A stretch of 64,000 bases of DNA from Neisseria elongata subsp. elongata (GTDB lineage Bacteria > Pseudomonadota > Gammaproteobacteria > Burkholderiales > Neisseriaceae): the NCBI RefSeq assembly GCF_900113545.1, contig NZ_FOPS01000001.1, positions 62,001-126,000 of the forward strand, written 5' to 3'. The notes under the pieces were generated by a model. That model saw only the letters and a list, made by a program, of their open reading frames with translations, did no database searches and had not been told where the DNA came from. The number at the start of each line of letters is the position of its first letter. Position 1 is the stretch's first letter. This document shows, one piece after another, positions 17,764-27,693 of the stretch. The position numbers were made by a program, and so were the translations under genes.

Positions 17764-19473
17764 TTATTTCAACGCTGCCAGTACTTTCGCGGCGATTTCG
17801 TCCGTCGGTACAGTCTGCGCTTCGTTGTCGCGGCGTTCGGCGTATTCGACATTGCCTTCTTTCAAGGCACGGTCGCCGATGACGATGCGGTGCGGGATGC
17901 CCAGAAGCTCGGAGTCGTTGAGCAACACGCCTGCACGTTCGTCGCGGTCGTCGAGGAGGACGTCTGCGCCTGCAGCCAGCAGTTCGGCGTAGATTTTGTC
18001 GGCGGCTTCGCGCACGGCGTCTGATTTTTTGTAGTTCATCGGCACGATAACGACTTCAAACGGCGCCATCGCTTTGGTCCAGATAATGCCTTTTTCGTCG
18101 TTGTTCTGCTCGATGGCGGCGGCAACAACGCGGGTGATGCCGATGCCGTAGCAGCCCATTTCCATGATTTGCGATTTGCCGTTGTTGTCGAGGAAGCTCA
18201 CGTTCATGGCTTGGGTGTATTTGTCGCGCAACTGGAAGACGTGTCCGACTTCGATACCGCGCGCGAGTTTCAGACGGCCTTGTCCGTCGGGGCTTTCGTC
18301 GCCTTCGACGACGTTGCGCAAATCGACAAACTCAGGTTCGGCAGCGTCACGTCCGAAGTTGAAGCCAGTGTAGTGGTAGTCGTCTTCGTTCGCGCCGATA
18401 ACCCAGTCTGCGCCTTTTTCAGTAGCGAAATCGGCATAGACTTTGCCTGTGAAGCCGACAGGGCCGAGCGAGCCGCCGTTTGCGCCGAACTGCGCACGGA
18501 TGGCGGCAGGGTCTGCCATGGTCAGCGGCGATTTCACACCTGCGAGTTTTTCGGCTTTGATGTCGTTGAACTCATGGTCACCGCGCAACAGCAATAAGAC
18601 GATTTCGCCTTCGTTTTCGCCTTCGACCACGATGGATTTCAGTGTTTTTTCAATCGGAATGCTGAGGAAGTCAACCAATGAATCAATGGTTTTGACGTTC
18701 GGCGTGTGTACTTTGGTCAACTCTGCCTGAGCAGCCGCACGTTCGCCGTTCAGCGGCAAGGTCGGAGCCAGCTCGATATTGGCGGCGTAATCGGAAGTGT
18801 CGCTGTATGCAATCACGTCTTCGCCGCTTTCCGCCAACACTTGAAACTCGTGCGAACCGGTACCGCCGATGCTGCCGGTGTCTGCGGCGACGGGACGGAA
18901 TTCCAAGCCCAAACGGGTGAAGATGCGGCAGTAAGCGTCATACATGGCATCATAGGTCGTCTGAAGCGAGGCGTAGTCGGCATGGAAGGAATAAGCGTCT
19001 TTCATGACGAACTCGCGCGCGCGCATGACGCCGAAGCGCGGGCGCACTTCGTCGCGGAATTTGGTTTGGATGTGGTAAAAGTTTTTCGGCAGCTGTTTGT
19101 AGCTGTTGATTTCTTTGCGCACGATGTCGGCGATGACTTCCTCACAGGTCGGGCCCATGCAGAAATCGCGGTCATGACGGTCTTTCAGGCGCAGCAGTTC
19201 TTTACCGTAAAATTCCCAGCGGCCGGATTCCTGCCACAGCTCGGCAGGCTGCACCACCGGCATCAACAACTCCACGCTGCTCGCGCGCGCCATTTCTTCG
19301 CGCACGACGTTTTCGACTTTGCGCAACACGCGCAGCCCCATCGGCATCCAAGTATAAAGGCCGGACGCGTTGGCTTTAATCAGACCGGCGCGAATCATCA
19401 GCTTGTGGCTGGCAAGCGCGGCCTCGGCAGGGGCTTCTTTCAGGGTGGAAATGAAAAATTGGCTGGCTTTCAT
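17764..19473 (-). CDS. proS: Prolyl-tRNA synthetase (bacterial type)
   Basis: This class II enzyme charges tRNA-Pro. Its 569 residues match the bacterial form with the editing (INS) domain between motifs 2 and 3. Motif 2 is [37 protein letters not shown] binds the acceptor end, and [20 protein letters not shown] is motif 3. The anticodon domain ends [29 protein letters not shown]. The start at [10 protein letters not shown] (19473) matches the family; a start 6 codons earlier is unlikely. A muc-type DUS lies inside near 18954 and an AG-DUS core near 18271. Confidence 0.96.
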   Translation of the reverse strand: MKASQFFISTLKEAPAEAALASHKLMIRAGLIKANASGLYTWMPMGLRVLRKVENVVREEMARASSVELLMPVVQPAELWQESGRWEFYGKELLRLKDRHDRDFCMGPTCEEVIADIVRKEINSYKQLPKNFYHIQTKFRDEVRPRFGVMRAREFVMKDAYSFHADYASLQTTYDAMYDAYCRIFTRLGLEFRPVAADTGSIGGTGSHEFQVLAESGEDVIAYSDTSDYAANIELAPTLPLNGERAAAQAELTKVHTPNVKTIDSLVDFLSIPIEKTLKSIVVEGENEGEIVLLLLRGDHEFNDIKAEKLAGVKSPLTMADPAAIRAQFGANGGSLGPVGFTGKVYADFATEKGADWVIGANEDDYHYTGFNFGRDAAEPEFVDLRNVVEGDESPDGQGRLKLARGIEVGHVFQLRDKYTQAMNVSFLDNNGKSQIMEMGCYGIGITRVVAAAIEQNNDEKGIIWTKAMAPFEVVIVPMNYKKSDAVREAADKIYAELLAAGADVLLDDRDERAGVLLNDSELLGIPHRIVIGDRALKEGNVEYAERRDNEAQTVPTDEIAAKVLAALK

Positions 19474-19557
19474 AATGTTAAATCTTGTCAAATTGAGGGC
19501 AGGCGGATTTTACCGCGAAACGGCCGGAAGGGTATGTTTTTCTTGCCGGCTGCAAAT

Positions 19558-19592
19558 GAGGCCGTCTGAAATAATGTTTTTCAGACGGCCTC
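19558..19592 (-). terminator. DUS-pair terminator after tyrS
   Basis: GAGGCCGTCTGAAA pairs with TTTCAGACGGCCTC 12 bases past the tyrS stop codon. Confidence 0.8.
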
Positions 19593-19603
19593 CGGCATCG
19601 GGT

Positions 19604-20902
19604 TTATTGCCAAACCAAGAGCGCGTGGTTGCGTTTACCGCGCCGTACGATGGTGTATTTGCCGAAACGTTTGTGCGCGTCGGTCAGCAGATAGGCATCG
19701 TCGGGGCGTTCGGCGGCGTGGTTCGGATTGTTCAGTTCGGCGGCTTGTCCGTTGAGCAATACCGCTTTGCTGTTCACAAAACCGCGCGCTTCTTTGTTGG
19801 AAGACGCCAAACCGGTTTTCACCAAAGTCTCCACCACGTTGAGGCTCTCGGAAACTTCAAAAGTCGGCAGGCCGTCAAGGGCCAGCTGCTCAAAGTCGCT
19901 TTCGGTCAGGCTGCTTTGGTCTTCGGCAAACAGGCTTTCGGAAATGCGCTGCGCGGCTTGCAGGGCGGCTTCGCCGTGAATCAGGCGGGTCATTTCTTCG
20001 GCGAGGATGCGTTGCGCTTCGGGCTTGGTGCCGCTGGCTTGGTCTTTCGCTTCGATGGCGTCGATTTCTTCGGTAGACAGGAAGGTGAAGTATTTTAGGA
20101 ATTTATACACATCGGCATCGGCGACTTTCAGCCAGAATTGGTAGAACTGATACGGAGAGGTTTTCTTCGCGTTCAACCATACTGCGCCGCCTTCGGTTTT
20201 GCCGAATTTGGTGCCGTCGGATTTGGTGACTAGCGGCAGGGTCAGGCCGAATACTTGTTTTTGATTCAGACGACGGGTCAAGTCGATACCGGCGGTGATG
20301 TTGCCCCATTGGTCGGAGCCGCCGATTTCCAAAACCGCGCCGTGGCGTTTGTTCAATTCGGCAAAGTCGTAGCCCTGTAGCAGTGAATAGGCGAACTCGG
20401 TGAAGGAAATGCCGACATCGTCGCGCTCGATACGCTGTTTGACGGATTCCTTGTTCAGCATGGCGTTGACGGAGAAATGCTTGCCGATGTCGCGCAGGAA
20501 GTCGAGGCAGTTCATGCTGCCAAACCAGTCGGCGTTGTTCGCCATAATGGCGGCGTTTTCGCCTTCAAAGCTCAAAAACGGTTTCAGTTGGTTGCGGATG
20601 CTTTCTACCCAGCCGGCAACGGTTTCGGCGGAATTCAAGCTGCGCTCCACCGCTTTGAAGCTGGGGTCACCGATCATGCCGGTCGCGCCGCCCACCAAAG
20701 CAATCGGCGTATGTCCCGCCTGTTGGAAACGGCGCAATGCCAATACGGGCAGCAAGTGGCCGATATGCAGGCTGTCGGCGGTCGGATCGAAACCGCAGTA
20801 GAGGGCGATTTTTTGTTCATTTAACAAAGCGTCTAAGGCTTCGATGTCGGTAGTTTGCGCGATAAGGCCGCGCGATTGTAGGTCTTGGATAACTGATTTC
20901 AT
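19604..20902 (-). CDS. tyrS: Tyrosyl-tRNA synthetase
   Basis: This class I enzyme charges tRNA-Tyr. It has 432 residues. The ATP motif is HIGH in [18 protein letters not shown] and the second signature is KFGKT. Tyrosine-binding residues lie in [12 protein letters not shown] and [15 protein letters not shown]. The C-terminal S4-like domain ([31 protein letters not shown]) binds the tRNA variable arm. It lies upstream of proS on the same strand with a DUS terminator between, so it is probably separately transcribed. Confidence 0.96.
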   Translation of the reverse strand: MKSVIQDLQSRGLIAQTTDIEALDALLNEQKIALYCGFDPTADSLHIGHLLPVLALRRFQQAGHTPIALVGGATGMIGDPSFKAVERSLNSAETVAGWVESIRNQLKPFLSFEGENAAIMANNADWFGSMNCLDFLRDIGKHFSVNAMLNKESVKQRIERDDVGISFTEFAYSLLQGYDFAELNKRHGAVLEIGGSDQWGNITAGIDLTRRLNQKQVFGLTLPLVTKSDGTKFGKTEGGAVWLNAKKTSPYQFYQFWLKVADADVYKFLKYFTFLSTEEIDAIEAKDQASGTKPEAQRILAEEMTRLIHGEAALQAAQRISESLFAEDQSSLTESDFEQLALDGLPTFEVSESLNVVETLVKTGLASSNKEARGFVNSKAVLLNGQAAELNNPNHAAERPDDAYLLTDAHKRFGKYTIVRRGKRNHALLVWQ

Positions 20903-20993
20903 TGAAACTTCCGTTGATTAAAATAGGCTAAATATTGATTTAGCAATTTCATGAATTTAATTATTTCTAAATTTTTGATCTTTTGAACATTAT

Positions 20994-21611
20994 TTATACG
21001 GTCAAGTTATGTTTTTTGTATAATTTAGCTACGGTCCATTTGTGAAAAATTGTTTCTATGTAATGAAGCTCAGTTAATGCTTGGAATCTTAAAAATCTTA
21101 TTTTTATTTTGTCAGCTATTTTAGCAGCTTCTTCTAAATGTTTCGGATAGTTAGCAGGAAAATGCTCTCCTGATGGATAAAAACTTTCAGCTTTCTTATT
21201 GAAATACCATGCTGATTTTCCATTATCGTCATTGTATCTAGGCTCCCATTCCGGAACTTGTATGTAGCTTCTTAGGTTGATATATTCATTTATAATTTCT
21301 TTTAGTTCGGTATTGAAATAGCATGAAATATGACTGAAAAAGCGTGTGCATTGTTTTTTCTCGCTAATATCATTACTTAAAATATCTATATCTACAAAAA
21401 ATTCACTAGAAACACAACGATGGGAATAAATACTTGAATCTAAGTATAAAATCCTATTTTCTCCAATTCGTTCAATTATTTTCCTAGCATTTTGAATATC
21501 TTGTTGAAGTTTGCTTTCAAATACTGGGCGAAGAACCGCAAATAATCCTGCTGACGAACCAATAAAATAAAATATATTTTTTACAATATCTATAAGATTG
21601 ATATTAGACAT
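20994..21611 (-). CDS. AT-rich uncharacterised protein, probably acquired
   Basis: This 205-residue protein is encoded by DNA visibly richer in A and T than its neighbours (roughly one-third GC by eye, against more than half nearby). It has one N-terminal hydrophobic segment (IVKNIFYFIGSSAGLFAVL) and a cytosolic helical body with Cys, His and many Lys, Ile and Asn residues. The body includes KIIERIGENRILYLDSSIYSHRCVSSEFFVDID. No family is recognised. It sits alone between tyrS and ychF without a DUS inside. Composition and isolation suggest recent transfer; some single-TM defence effectors look like this, but that is speculation. Confidence 0.65.
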   Translation of the reverse strand: MSNINLIDIVKNIFYFIGSSAGLFAVLRPVFESKLQQDIQNARKIIERIGENRILYLDSSIYSHRCVSSEFFVDIDILSNDISEKKQCTRFFSHISCYFNTELKEIINEYINLRSYIQVPEWEPRYNDDNGKSAWYFNKKAESFYPSGEHFPANYPKHLEEAAKIADKIKIRFLRFQALTELHYIETIFHKWTVAKLYKKHNLTV

Positions 21612-21699
21612 TTTCCCTAAACTTTGAAGGAAGGTAGGCTAAGAAAAGCTTAGCCTACCAAATTTGATTTGCATTCTTTATGCTTTCAGACGACCTTAC

Positions 21700-22791
21700 T
21701 TACACGTTGAACAAAAAGTGCATCACATCCCCGTCCTGCACCACATATTCCTTGCCTTCTACGCGCATTTTGCCGGCTTCTTTGGCTTTGGCTTCGCCGC
21801 CAAGCGACACGAAATCGTCGTAGGAAATGACTTGGGCGCGGATGAAGCCGCGTTCGAAGTCGGTGTGGATGACGCCGGCGGCTTGCGGGGCAGTGTCGCC
21901 TTTGTGAATGGTCCAGGCGCGGACTTCTTTGACGCCGGCGGTGAAGTAGGTTTGCAGGCCCAAGAGGTCGTAGCCGGCGCGAATCAGGCGGTTCAAGCCG
22001 GGTTCTTCCAAGCCCATTTCAGCGAGGAATTCGGCTTTTTCGTCTTCTTCCAATTCGGCGATTTCGCTCTCCATCGCGGCGCAAACGGCAACGACGGGGG
22101 CGTTTTCTTTTTCAGCCAATTCTTTCAGGCGGTCGAGATGCGGATTGTTTTCAAAACCGTCTTCGGCAACGTTACCCACATACATGGCGGGTTTGGCGGT
22201 CAGCAGGAACAGCGGCTTGAGCATGGCGAGTTCTTCTGCGTCCAAACCGAAGGAGCGGACGGGTTTGCCTTCGTCCAGATGCGGCAGCAGTTTTTTGCAC
22301 AGTTCGACCAGTTTTTGCGCGTCTTTGTCGCCTGAGCGGGCGCGTTTCTCTTCGCGGACGATGGCTTTTTCGACGCTGGCGAGGTCGGCAAGCGCTAGTT
22401 CGGTGCCGATGGTTTCGATGTCGGCGATCGGATCGACTTTGCCTGCTACATGGACGATGTTGTCGTCGTCAAAGCAGCGCACAACGTTCACGATGGCGTC
22501 GGTTTCGCGGATGTTGGCGAGGAACTGGTTGCCCAAGCCTTCGCCTTTACTTGCACCTGCAACCAAACCGGCAATGTCGACGAACTCGACGATGGCAGGC
22601 TGCATTTTTTGCGGATTGACGATTTTCGCCAGCTCCGCCATGCGCGGATCGGGTACTTCGACGATGCCGACGTTGGGTTCGATGGTGCAGAAGGGATAGT
22701 TCGCCGCTTCGATGCCCGATTGGGTCAGCGCGTTAAAGAGGGTGGATTTGCCGACGTTGGGCAGGCCGACGATGCCGCATTTCAAGCTCAT
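21700..22791 (-). CDS. ychF: Redox-regulated P-loop ATPase of the OBG family
   Basis: YchF is an ATP-preferring OBG-family NTPase that binds ribosomes and affects stress and translation fidelity. It has 363 residues. The P-loop [14 protein letters not shown], switch region [30 protein letters not shown] and the C-terminal TGS domain ([27 protein letters not shown]) are all present. The start MSLKCGIVG at 22791 is preferred over one 16 codons upstream. A muc-type DUS lies just past the stop codon (21685-21696). Confidence 0.95.
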   Translation of the reverse strand: MSLKCGIVGLPNVGKSTLFNALTQSGIEAANYPFCTIEPNVGIVEVPDPRMAELAKIVNPQKMQPAIVEFVDIAGLVAGASKGEGLGNQFLANIRETDAIVNVVRCFDDDNIVHVAGKVDPIADIETIGTELALADLASVEKAIVREEKRARSGDKDAQKLVELCKKLLPHLDEGKPVRSFGLDAEELAMLKPLFLLTAKPAMYVGNVAEDGFENNPHLDRLKELAEKENAPVVAVCAAMESEIAELEEDEKAEFLAEMGLEEPGLNRLIRAGYDLLGLQTYFTAGVKEVRAWTIHKGDTAPQAAGVIHTDFERGFIRAQVISYDDFVSLGGEAKAKEAGKMRVEGKEYVVQDGDVMHFLFNV

Positions 22792-22872
22792 GGTTTTTCC
22801 TGAATTCAGTAAAGAAAATTTAACGCGCGATTGTAGCATAAACCGTGCGTTTCAGGCCGTCTGAAAGACGGG

Positions 22873-23394
22873 TTACCACCAATGCAGGGCGGTACGCTTG
22901 GTTTGCATGTCGATTTGAAACCGGCGCGATTTGTCGTTCCATTTCAACGGTCGGCTGCATTTTTCGTAGCCGTCCCGTTTTTCGCTTTCGGGCGTTTGGC
23001 CGCAGTATGTACCCACCATGCCGAGGTAAAGTTTCGCCTGTTTGCCGACATAATCGATTTTTGCACCGAACGCGCTGTAATAAAATGCTTTTTCGGCTTT
23101 TCCATCCGCACGGCCGAGAAAAACGGTAACGCCGCCGCCGTTGCGGTTGCCGAACATTCCCACCGAACCGCTCGCGCCGTAGCATTGCAGTTCGCTATCG
23201 TCGAGGACATAGTCGGTGATGCCGTCGCCGTTGAGGTCGGCCCGTTCGACAGCCTGTTGGAAACCGTGCGGCCGGCCGCCCAAAAGGCGGCAGAAGCGGG
23301 CCAGTTCCTGCAATTCGCTGTCTACGGAGGCGGGGAGTTTTGCGCCGTAAACGGGTTGCATCAGGATTGCGCCGATGAGGAGGAGTTTTTTCAT
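22873..23394 (-). CDS. Secreted protein with an EF-hand-like calcium loop
   Basis: This 173-residue protein has a signal peptide (MKKLLLIGAILMQPVYGA) and is predicted periplasmic or secreted. ADLNGDGITDYVLDD near residues 52-66 has the DxNxDGxxD pattern of an EF-hand-like or FG-GAP calcium loop. Three cysteines (RFCRLL, LQCYGA, TYCGQ) and a fourth near KCSRP suggest two disulfides. Family not recognised. It is monocistronic, with a DUS between it and ychF, and 23395-23641 before ettA holds only DUS copies. Confidence 0.7.
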   Translation of the reverse strand: MKKLLLIGAILMQPVYGAKLPASVDSELQELARFCRLLGGRPHGFQQAVERADLNGDGITDYVLDDSELQCYGASGSVGMFGNRNGGGVTVFLGRADGKAEKAFYYSAFGAKIDYVGKQAKLYLGMVGTYCGQTPESEKRDGYEKCSRPLKWNDKSRRFQIDMQTKRTALHWW

Positions 23395-23581
23395 GGTGAT
23401 ACTCTGTGTGTGGGGAGGTTCTTTGCAAGCCGTCTGAAAACGGCGGCATTATAACGGCATGTATGCGGTATGGTTTTGCTTTATGTCAGAAGCGGGCAGG
23501 GGGCTTGGGCATATGCTTTTTTCAGACGGCCTCTTGGTCTGTTTGCCGCCCTGCCGTTTATTTCTTTTCTCTGCTTGATAA

Positions 23582-23623
23582 GAGGCCGTCTGAAAAACCT
23601 GTTTTGCTTTTCAGACGGCCTTT
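23582..23623 (-). terminator. DUS-pair terminator after ettA
   Basis: GAGGCCGTCTGAAAA pairs with TTTTCAGACGGCCTTTC around an 11-base loop, about 20 bases past the ettA stop codon. Confidence 0.8.
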
Positions 23624-23641
23624 CATCACTAAAGGAAAGAA

Positions 23642-25318
23642 TCAACGCGTTACCGGCTTATATTTAATCCGTTTCGGTTTCGCGCCCTCTTCACCCAAAC
23701 GGCGTTTCTTGTCGGCTTCGTATTCCTGATAGTTGCCGTCAAAGAACACCCATTTAGAGTCGCCTTCACAAGCCAAGATATGCGTAGCAATGCGGTCGAG
23801 GAACCAGCGATCGTGCGAAATCACCATCACGCTGCCAGCGAATTCCAGCAATGCGTCTTCCAGCGCGCGCAGGGTTTCCACGTCGAGGTCGTTGGACGGC
23901 TCGTCCAGCAGCAACACATTGCCGCCGCTCAACAAGGTTTTCGCCAAGTGCAAACGTCCGCGTTCGCCGCCAGAGAGCTGCCCCGCAATTTTGCTTTGGT
24001 CGCTACCTTTAAAGTTGAAGCGTCCCAAATATTGGCGGGCGGGAATTTCAAACTGTCCGACCTGCAAAATGTCGCGGCCTTCGGCAATGTTGTCAAACAC
24101 GGTTTTGTCGTTTTGCAAACCTTCGCGGCTTTGGTCGATCAGGCTCATTTTCACGGTTTGCCCGATTTTCACTTCACCGGAATCAGGCTGCTCTTTGCCC
24201 GAAATCATTTTAAACAGCGTCGATTTACCCGCGCCGTTCGGACCGATGATGCCGACAATCGCACCCGCAGGTACTTTGAAGCTCAAATCGTCAATCAGCA
24301 CTTTGTCGTCGAACGATTTGGAAACGTTCACAAATTCAATCACTTCGTTACCCAAACGCTCGGCAACGGGAATAAAGATTTCCTGCGTTTCATTGCGTTT
24401 TTGGTATTCGTAGTTGCTCATTTCTTCAAAACGCGCCAAACGTGCTTTGGACTTGGCTTGGCGGCCTTTAGCATTTTGGCGCACCCATTCCAATTCCTGC
24501 TTCATCGCTTTCACGCGCGCGGCTTCGGATTTCGCCTCGTTTTCCAAGCGTTTTTCCTTTTGCTCCAACCAAGACGAGTAATTGCCTTTCCACGGAATAC
24601 CGTGTCCGCGGTCGAGTTCCAAAATCCATTCGGCGGCGTTGTCCAAGAAGTAGCGGTCGTGCGTTACTGCAACGACTGTGCCGGGGAAGCGCACGAGGAA
24701 TTGCTCCAGCCATTCCACCGATTCCGCGTCCAAGTGGTTGGTCGGCTCGTCCAGCAGCAGCATGTCGGGCTTGCTCAACAAGAGTTTGCACAAGGCAACG
24801 CGGCGTTTTTCACCGCCGGACAGATGGCCGATTTTGGCATCCCATTCCGGCAGGCGCAGCGCATCGGCGGCGATTTCCAATTCGTGTTCCGCACCGCCGC
24901 CCGTGGACGAACCCGCCGCGATAATCGCTTCCAAACGGCCCTGCTCTTCCGCCAGCGCGTCAAAATCCGCATCAGGATTGGCGTACTCGGCATACACTTC
25001 TTCCAAACGTTTCTGCGCCGCGGCCACTTCGCCCAAACCGCTTTCCACTTCCTCGCGCACGGTTTTCTCAGGATCAAGCTCCGGCTCTTGCGGAAGATAG
25101 CCGATTTTGATGCCGCCCATCGGCACGGCTTCGCCCTCAAATTCTTTATCCACGCCCGCCATAATCCGCAGCACGGTGGATTTGCCCGCGCCGTTCAAAC
25201 CGAGCAGGCCGATTTTCGCGCCGGGGAAGAAGGAAAGGGAAATATCTTTAATGATGGTTTTCTGCGGCGGCACAACCTTGCTTACGCGCAGCATGGAATA
25301 GACGTATTGTTGGGACAT
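23642..25318 (-). CDS. ettA: ABC-F energy-dependent translational throttle protein
   Basis: EttA binds the ribosomal E site and gates entry into elongation according to the ATP/ADP ratio. It has 558 residues with two ABC cassettes: GLNGAGKSTVLR and LSGGEKRR, then GPNGAGKSTLFK and LSGGERGR. The arm insertion is short and there is no membrane domain. The linker between cassettes is charged (KEKRLENEAKSEAARVKAMKQELEWVRQ). The start MSQQYVYSMLRVSKVVPP at 25318 matches the family; an earlier in-frame start adds eight residues. Confidence 0.94.
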   Translation of the reverse strand: MSQQYVYSMLRVSKVVPPQKTIIKDISLSFFPGAKIGLLGLNGAGKSTVLRIMAGVDKEFEGEAVPMGGIKIGYLPQEPELDPEKTVREEVESGLGEVAAAQKRLEEVYAEYANPDADFDALAEEQGRLEAIIAAGSSTGGGAEHELEIAADALRLPEWDAKIGHLSGGEKRRVALCKLLLSKPDMLLLDEPTNHLDAESVEWLEQFLVRFPGTVVAVTHDRYFLDNAAEWILELDRGHGIPWKGNYSSWLEQKEKRLENEAKSEAARVKAMKQELEWVRQNAKGRQAKSKARLARFEEMSNYEYQKRNETQEIFIPVAERLGNEVIEFVNVSKSFDDKVLIDDLSFKVPAGAIVGIIGPNGAGKSTLFKMISGKEQPDSGEVKIGQTVKMSLIDQSREGLQNDKTVFDNIAEGRDILQVGQFEIPARQYLGRFNFKGSDQSKIAGQLSGGERGRLHLAKTLLSGGNVLLLDEPSNDLDVETLRALEDALLEFAGSVMVISHDRWFLDRIATHILACEGDSKWVFFDGNYQEYEADKKRRLGEEGAKPKRIKYKPVTR

Positions 25319-25511
25319 GGTTTTCTCAATTCGGTCAAACAAATTTCAGACGGCCCATTTTAACCGATTGCTCCGATTGTTGCTTGCACGGATGATGTTT
25401 TGAGAAAAAATAGATGAAGATAAATCGGAATTAGCTGATTTAAGCCGATGTTCGGGTTATTTTGAATTGCGGCGGACACTAATTGGAGCCCGACATTTGA
25501 AATTCGGATTT

Positions 25512-25544
25512 GAGGCCGTCTGAAAACAGGTTTCAGACGGCCTC
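25512..25544 (-). terminator. DUS-pair terminator after nadC
   Basis: GAGGCCGTCTGAAA pairs with TTTCAGACGGCCTC around a short loop 53 bases past the nadC stop codon. This pair is in the AG dialect, unlike most of the nad locus. Confidence 0.8.
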
Positions 25545-25596
25545 CTTTTCTATTTTTCTATTTTTGGGGAAATTGGATATCGATGTGTAATTGAAC

Positions 25597-26478
25597 TTAC
25601 GCCACGAAATCCAAACCTATGTCCAACGAGCGGCTGCTGTGGGTCAGATAGCCGAGGGCGATGCCGTCCACGCCGGTTTGCGCTACGCACTTTAGGCGGT
25701 CGAAGCCGATGCCGCCCGATGCTTCGCAATAGATGATGTGGGGGTGGGCGGTTTGCGTGTGGCAGCGGTTTGCCGCTTCTTCCAGGGTTTCGTCGTCCAT
25801 GTTGTCCAGCAAAATCCGTTCTGCGCCTGCTGCGATGGCTTCGTCCAGTTGTGCCAACGTGTCCACTTCGATTTCCACGCAGGTCAACGGTCCGACCGCC
25901 TGTTTTGCCTGCCGCACGGCTTGGGCGATGCTGCCGCAATAGGCGAGGTGGTTGTCTTTGATGAGTACGGCGTCGTCCAAACCCATGCGGTGGTTCACGC
26001 CGCCGCCTGCCCTGACGGCGTATTTTTGCAGGACGCGCAGCAGGGGGATGGTTTTGCGGCTGCACACGATGTCTGTACCGTATTCGGCGACTTCGGCAAC
26101 GGCACGCGCGGTGGCGGTGGCAATGCCGCTCAAGTGCGTGAGGTAGTTGAGCGCGGTGCGTTCGGCGGCGAGCAGCGCGCGGGCGTTGCCTTCGACGGCG
26201 GCAAGCGTCTGACCTGCGCGGACGGCTTGCCCGTCGTGGATTTCGGCTTGGAAGCGGACGGACGGATCCATCGTCTGAAAGGCGAGGCGCGCCAAGTCCA
26301 TGCCGGCGATGACGCCGTTTTCGCGGCTGATGAGGAAGAGTTTGGCGGTTTTGTCGGGCGCGATGACGGCGGCGGACGTAATGTCGCCGCGCCTGCCCAA
26401 ATCTTCGCTCAAGGCTTGTTCCACCATGGGGCGCAACAGGGTGTCGGGTAGGGGGAAGAGGGTGTTTTCAGACGACAT
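25597..26478 (-). CDS. nadC: Nicotinate-nucleotide pyrophosphorylase (carboxylating)
   Basis: NadC converts quinolinate and PRPP to nicotinate mononucleotide in de novo NAD synthesis. It has 293 residues. Conserved parts are LSEDLGRRGDITSAAV, the PRPP and quinolinate-binding TALNYLTHLSGIATATARAV, CSRKTIPLLRVLQKYAVRAGGGVNHRMGLDD and IEVDTLAQLDEAI, then GIDGIALGYLTHSSRSLDIGLDF, the family C-terminus slightly altered. The start codon and first residues MSSEN are encoded by ATGTCGTCTGAAAAC, a muc-type DUS core. It lies downstream of nrtR on the same strand. Confidence 0.95.
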   Translation of the reverse strand: MSSENTLFPLPDTLLRPMVEQALSEDLGRRGDITSAAVIAPDKTAKLFLISRENGVIAGMDLARLAFQTMDPSVRFQAEIHDGQAVRAGQTLAAVEGNARALLAAERTALNYLTHLSGIATATARAVAEVAEYGTDIVCSRKTIPLLRVLQKYAVRAGGGVNHRMGLDDAVLIKDNHLAYCGSIAQAVRQAKQAVGPLTCVEIEVDTLAQLDEAIAAGAERILLDNMDDETLEEAANRCHTQTAHPHIIYCEASGGIGFDRLKCVAQTGVDGIALGYLTHSSRSLDIGLDFVA

Positions 26479-26553
26479 GGGGTTTCCTTTGTTGAAAAAG
26501 ATTGATGTTGCACCGATGGGGCAAAACTTCATTTGAGGTCGTCTGAAAACGGG

Positions 26554-27492
26554 TTAACGGCTGCCCAGCGGCAGTCCGATGTCCGAAATCAGCCTGTCGG
26601 GCAGGACGTCGTCGCGGAAGCGGTAAAGCTGCGCAGGACGGCCTTTGCTGCCCGATACGCCGGTATCCGACGGCTCGATGAGGTTTTGCTGCTGAATCTG
26701 GCGGCGGAAGTTTTGTTTGTGCAGCAATCTGCCGCTGATGGCTTCGATGCTGTTTTGCAGTTGCAGCAGCGTGAATTCGGGCGGCATCAGTTCGAAAATT
26801 ACGGGACGGTATTTGATTTTGGCGCGCAGGCGGGACAGGGCGGTCGCCAACACGCGGCGGTGGTCGTGGCGCATGGGCTGCCCCGTGAGCGCGAAGTCGA
26901 AGTTTGCCTGCGGCTCGGCGGCCTCCGCTATCAGGCCGCTTTCATACAACATTTCATAGCGTTGCAAAACGTATTCTTCCGACCAGTTTTCCGGTTCGAC
27001 ACCCCAGCACAAATGAATGCGCTTGAGCCGCTTTTGGCGTACTTCCTCCGTGTCCGCCGAGTTTGCCCAAATGCGCAGGCGGCTGACGACGGCGTCGCGC
27101 TGCCCGCCGTCGGTGCGCAAGTCTTCCCACGGGAAATAGCCGTAGCAGTCCTGCCATTTCGCATCCGGGTGCAGGATACTGTCGGCTGCCTCGCGCACCA
27201 GCCCCAAGTAACTGACGTACAAGACGGCCATGCCGTGTTCGTTGCGGCGGTGGGTATCGACAAAGGTGTAAAGCTGTTCCACATAACCCATAGGCTGCGA
27301 AGTCTGCTTGGCGACCCACAGCTTCACGCCCGCCTGCAGGGAATTGCGCAGGGGGGAGAGCGGGCCGTTGGGCAGGAGCGTGCCTTGGGCGACGGTCAAC
27401 ACCCGCAGGCCGCCGTCGGTAACGGCAATCAATACGGGAACCAGTTCGACGATGCTTTGCGGCGGGGCTTCGGCTTCGGGGTAGGCGTCCAT
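26554..27492 (-). CDS. nrtR: NrtR: Nudix-related transcriptional regulator of NAD metabolism
   Basis: This 312-residue protein has an N-terminal Nudix-like domain in which the catalytic Nudix glutamates are missing (SLQAGVKLWVAKQTSQPMGYVEQLYTF replaces the box). The C-terminal winged helix is typical of NrtR repressors (FELMPPEFTLLQLQNSIEAI, then LLHKQNFRRQIQQQNLIEP and GRPAQLYRF). NrtR binds ADP-ribose or related NAD metabolites and represses NAD synthesis genes. It lies between nadC and the divergent nadA, and a 27-base palindrome lies upstream (27601-27627). The start at 27492 is chosen because earlier starts add an unlikely basic tail. Confidence 0.9.
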   Translation of the reverse strand: MDAYPEAEAPPQSIVELVPVLIAVTDGGLRVLTVAQGTLLPNGPLSPLRNSLQAGVKLWVAKQTSQPMGYVEQLYTFVDTHRRNEHGMAVLYVSYLGLVREAADSILHPDAKWQDCYGYFPWEDLRTDGGQRDAVVSRLRIWANSADTEEVRQKRLKRIHLCWGVEPENWSEEYVLQRYEMLYESGLIAEAAEPQANFDFALTGQPMRHDHRRVLATALSRLRAKIKYRPVIFELMPPEFTLLQLQNSIEAISGRLLHKQNFRRQIQQQNLIEPSDTGVSGSKGRPAQLYRFRDDVLPDRLISDIGLPLGSR

Positions 27493-27596
27493 GCTCGGCT
27501 TTCTGCGGGTGGGAAAGGCTTTATTGTAAACCAAAGCGGTTTGTCGGAACGAAGCGGGTCGGTTTTGCGGTATCGCAAACCTGTTTTCAGACGACC

Positions 27597-27625
27597 TTGC
27601 ATATTATACTCAAGTTGAGCATAAT
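27597..27625 (+). promoter_or_regulatory. Predicted nadA promoter
   Basis: TTGCAT (27597-27602) and CATAAT (27620-27625) are 17 bases apart. The NrtR-like palindrome covers both boxes. On the other strand TATAAT at 27608-27603 could be the -10 of nrtR. Confidence 0.6.
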
Positions 27626-27627
27626 AT
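27601..27627. promoter_or_regulatory. Putative NrtR operator between nrtR and nadA
   Basis: ATATTATA and CTCAAGTTGAG, then CATAATAT, make a 27-base palindrome with mismatches only at the centre and at one symmetric pair. It overlaps the nadA promoter and a possible nrtR -10, so binding would shut off both. The match to an NrtR role comes from position and symmetry; the regulator's exact motif in Neisseria is not known to me. Confidence 0.6.
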
Positions 27628-27693
27628 AAAAACAGTTTGAAAAACAGACGGCAAACCTTCATGCCGCCTCAAAACCAGCTACAAGGAAACATC

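Noticed and set aside
23780-25363. 527-codon frame antisense to ettA
   Set aside because: Such mirrors arise from GC-rich third positions. The translation is rich in Phe, His and Gln with no domain.
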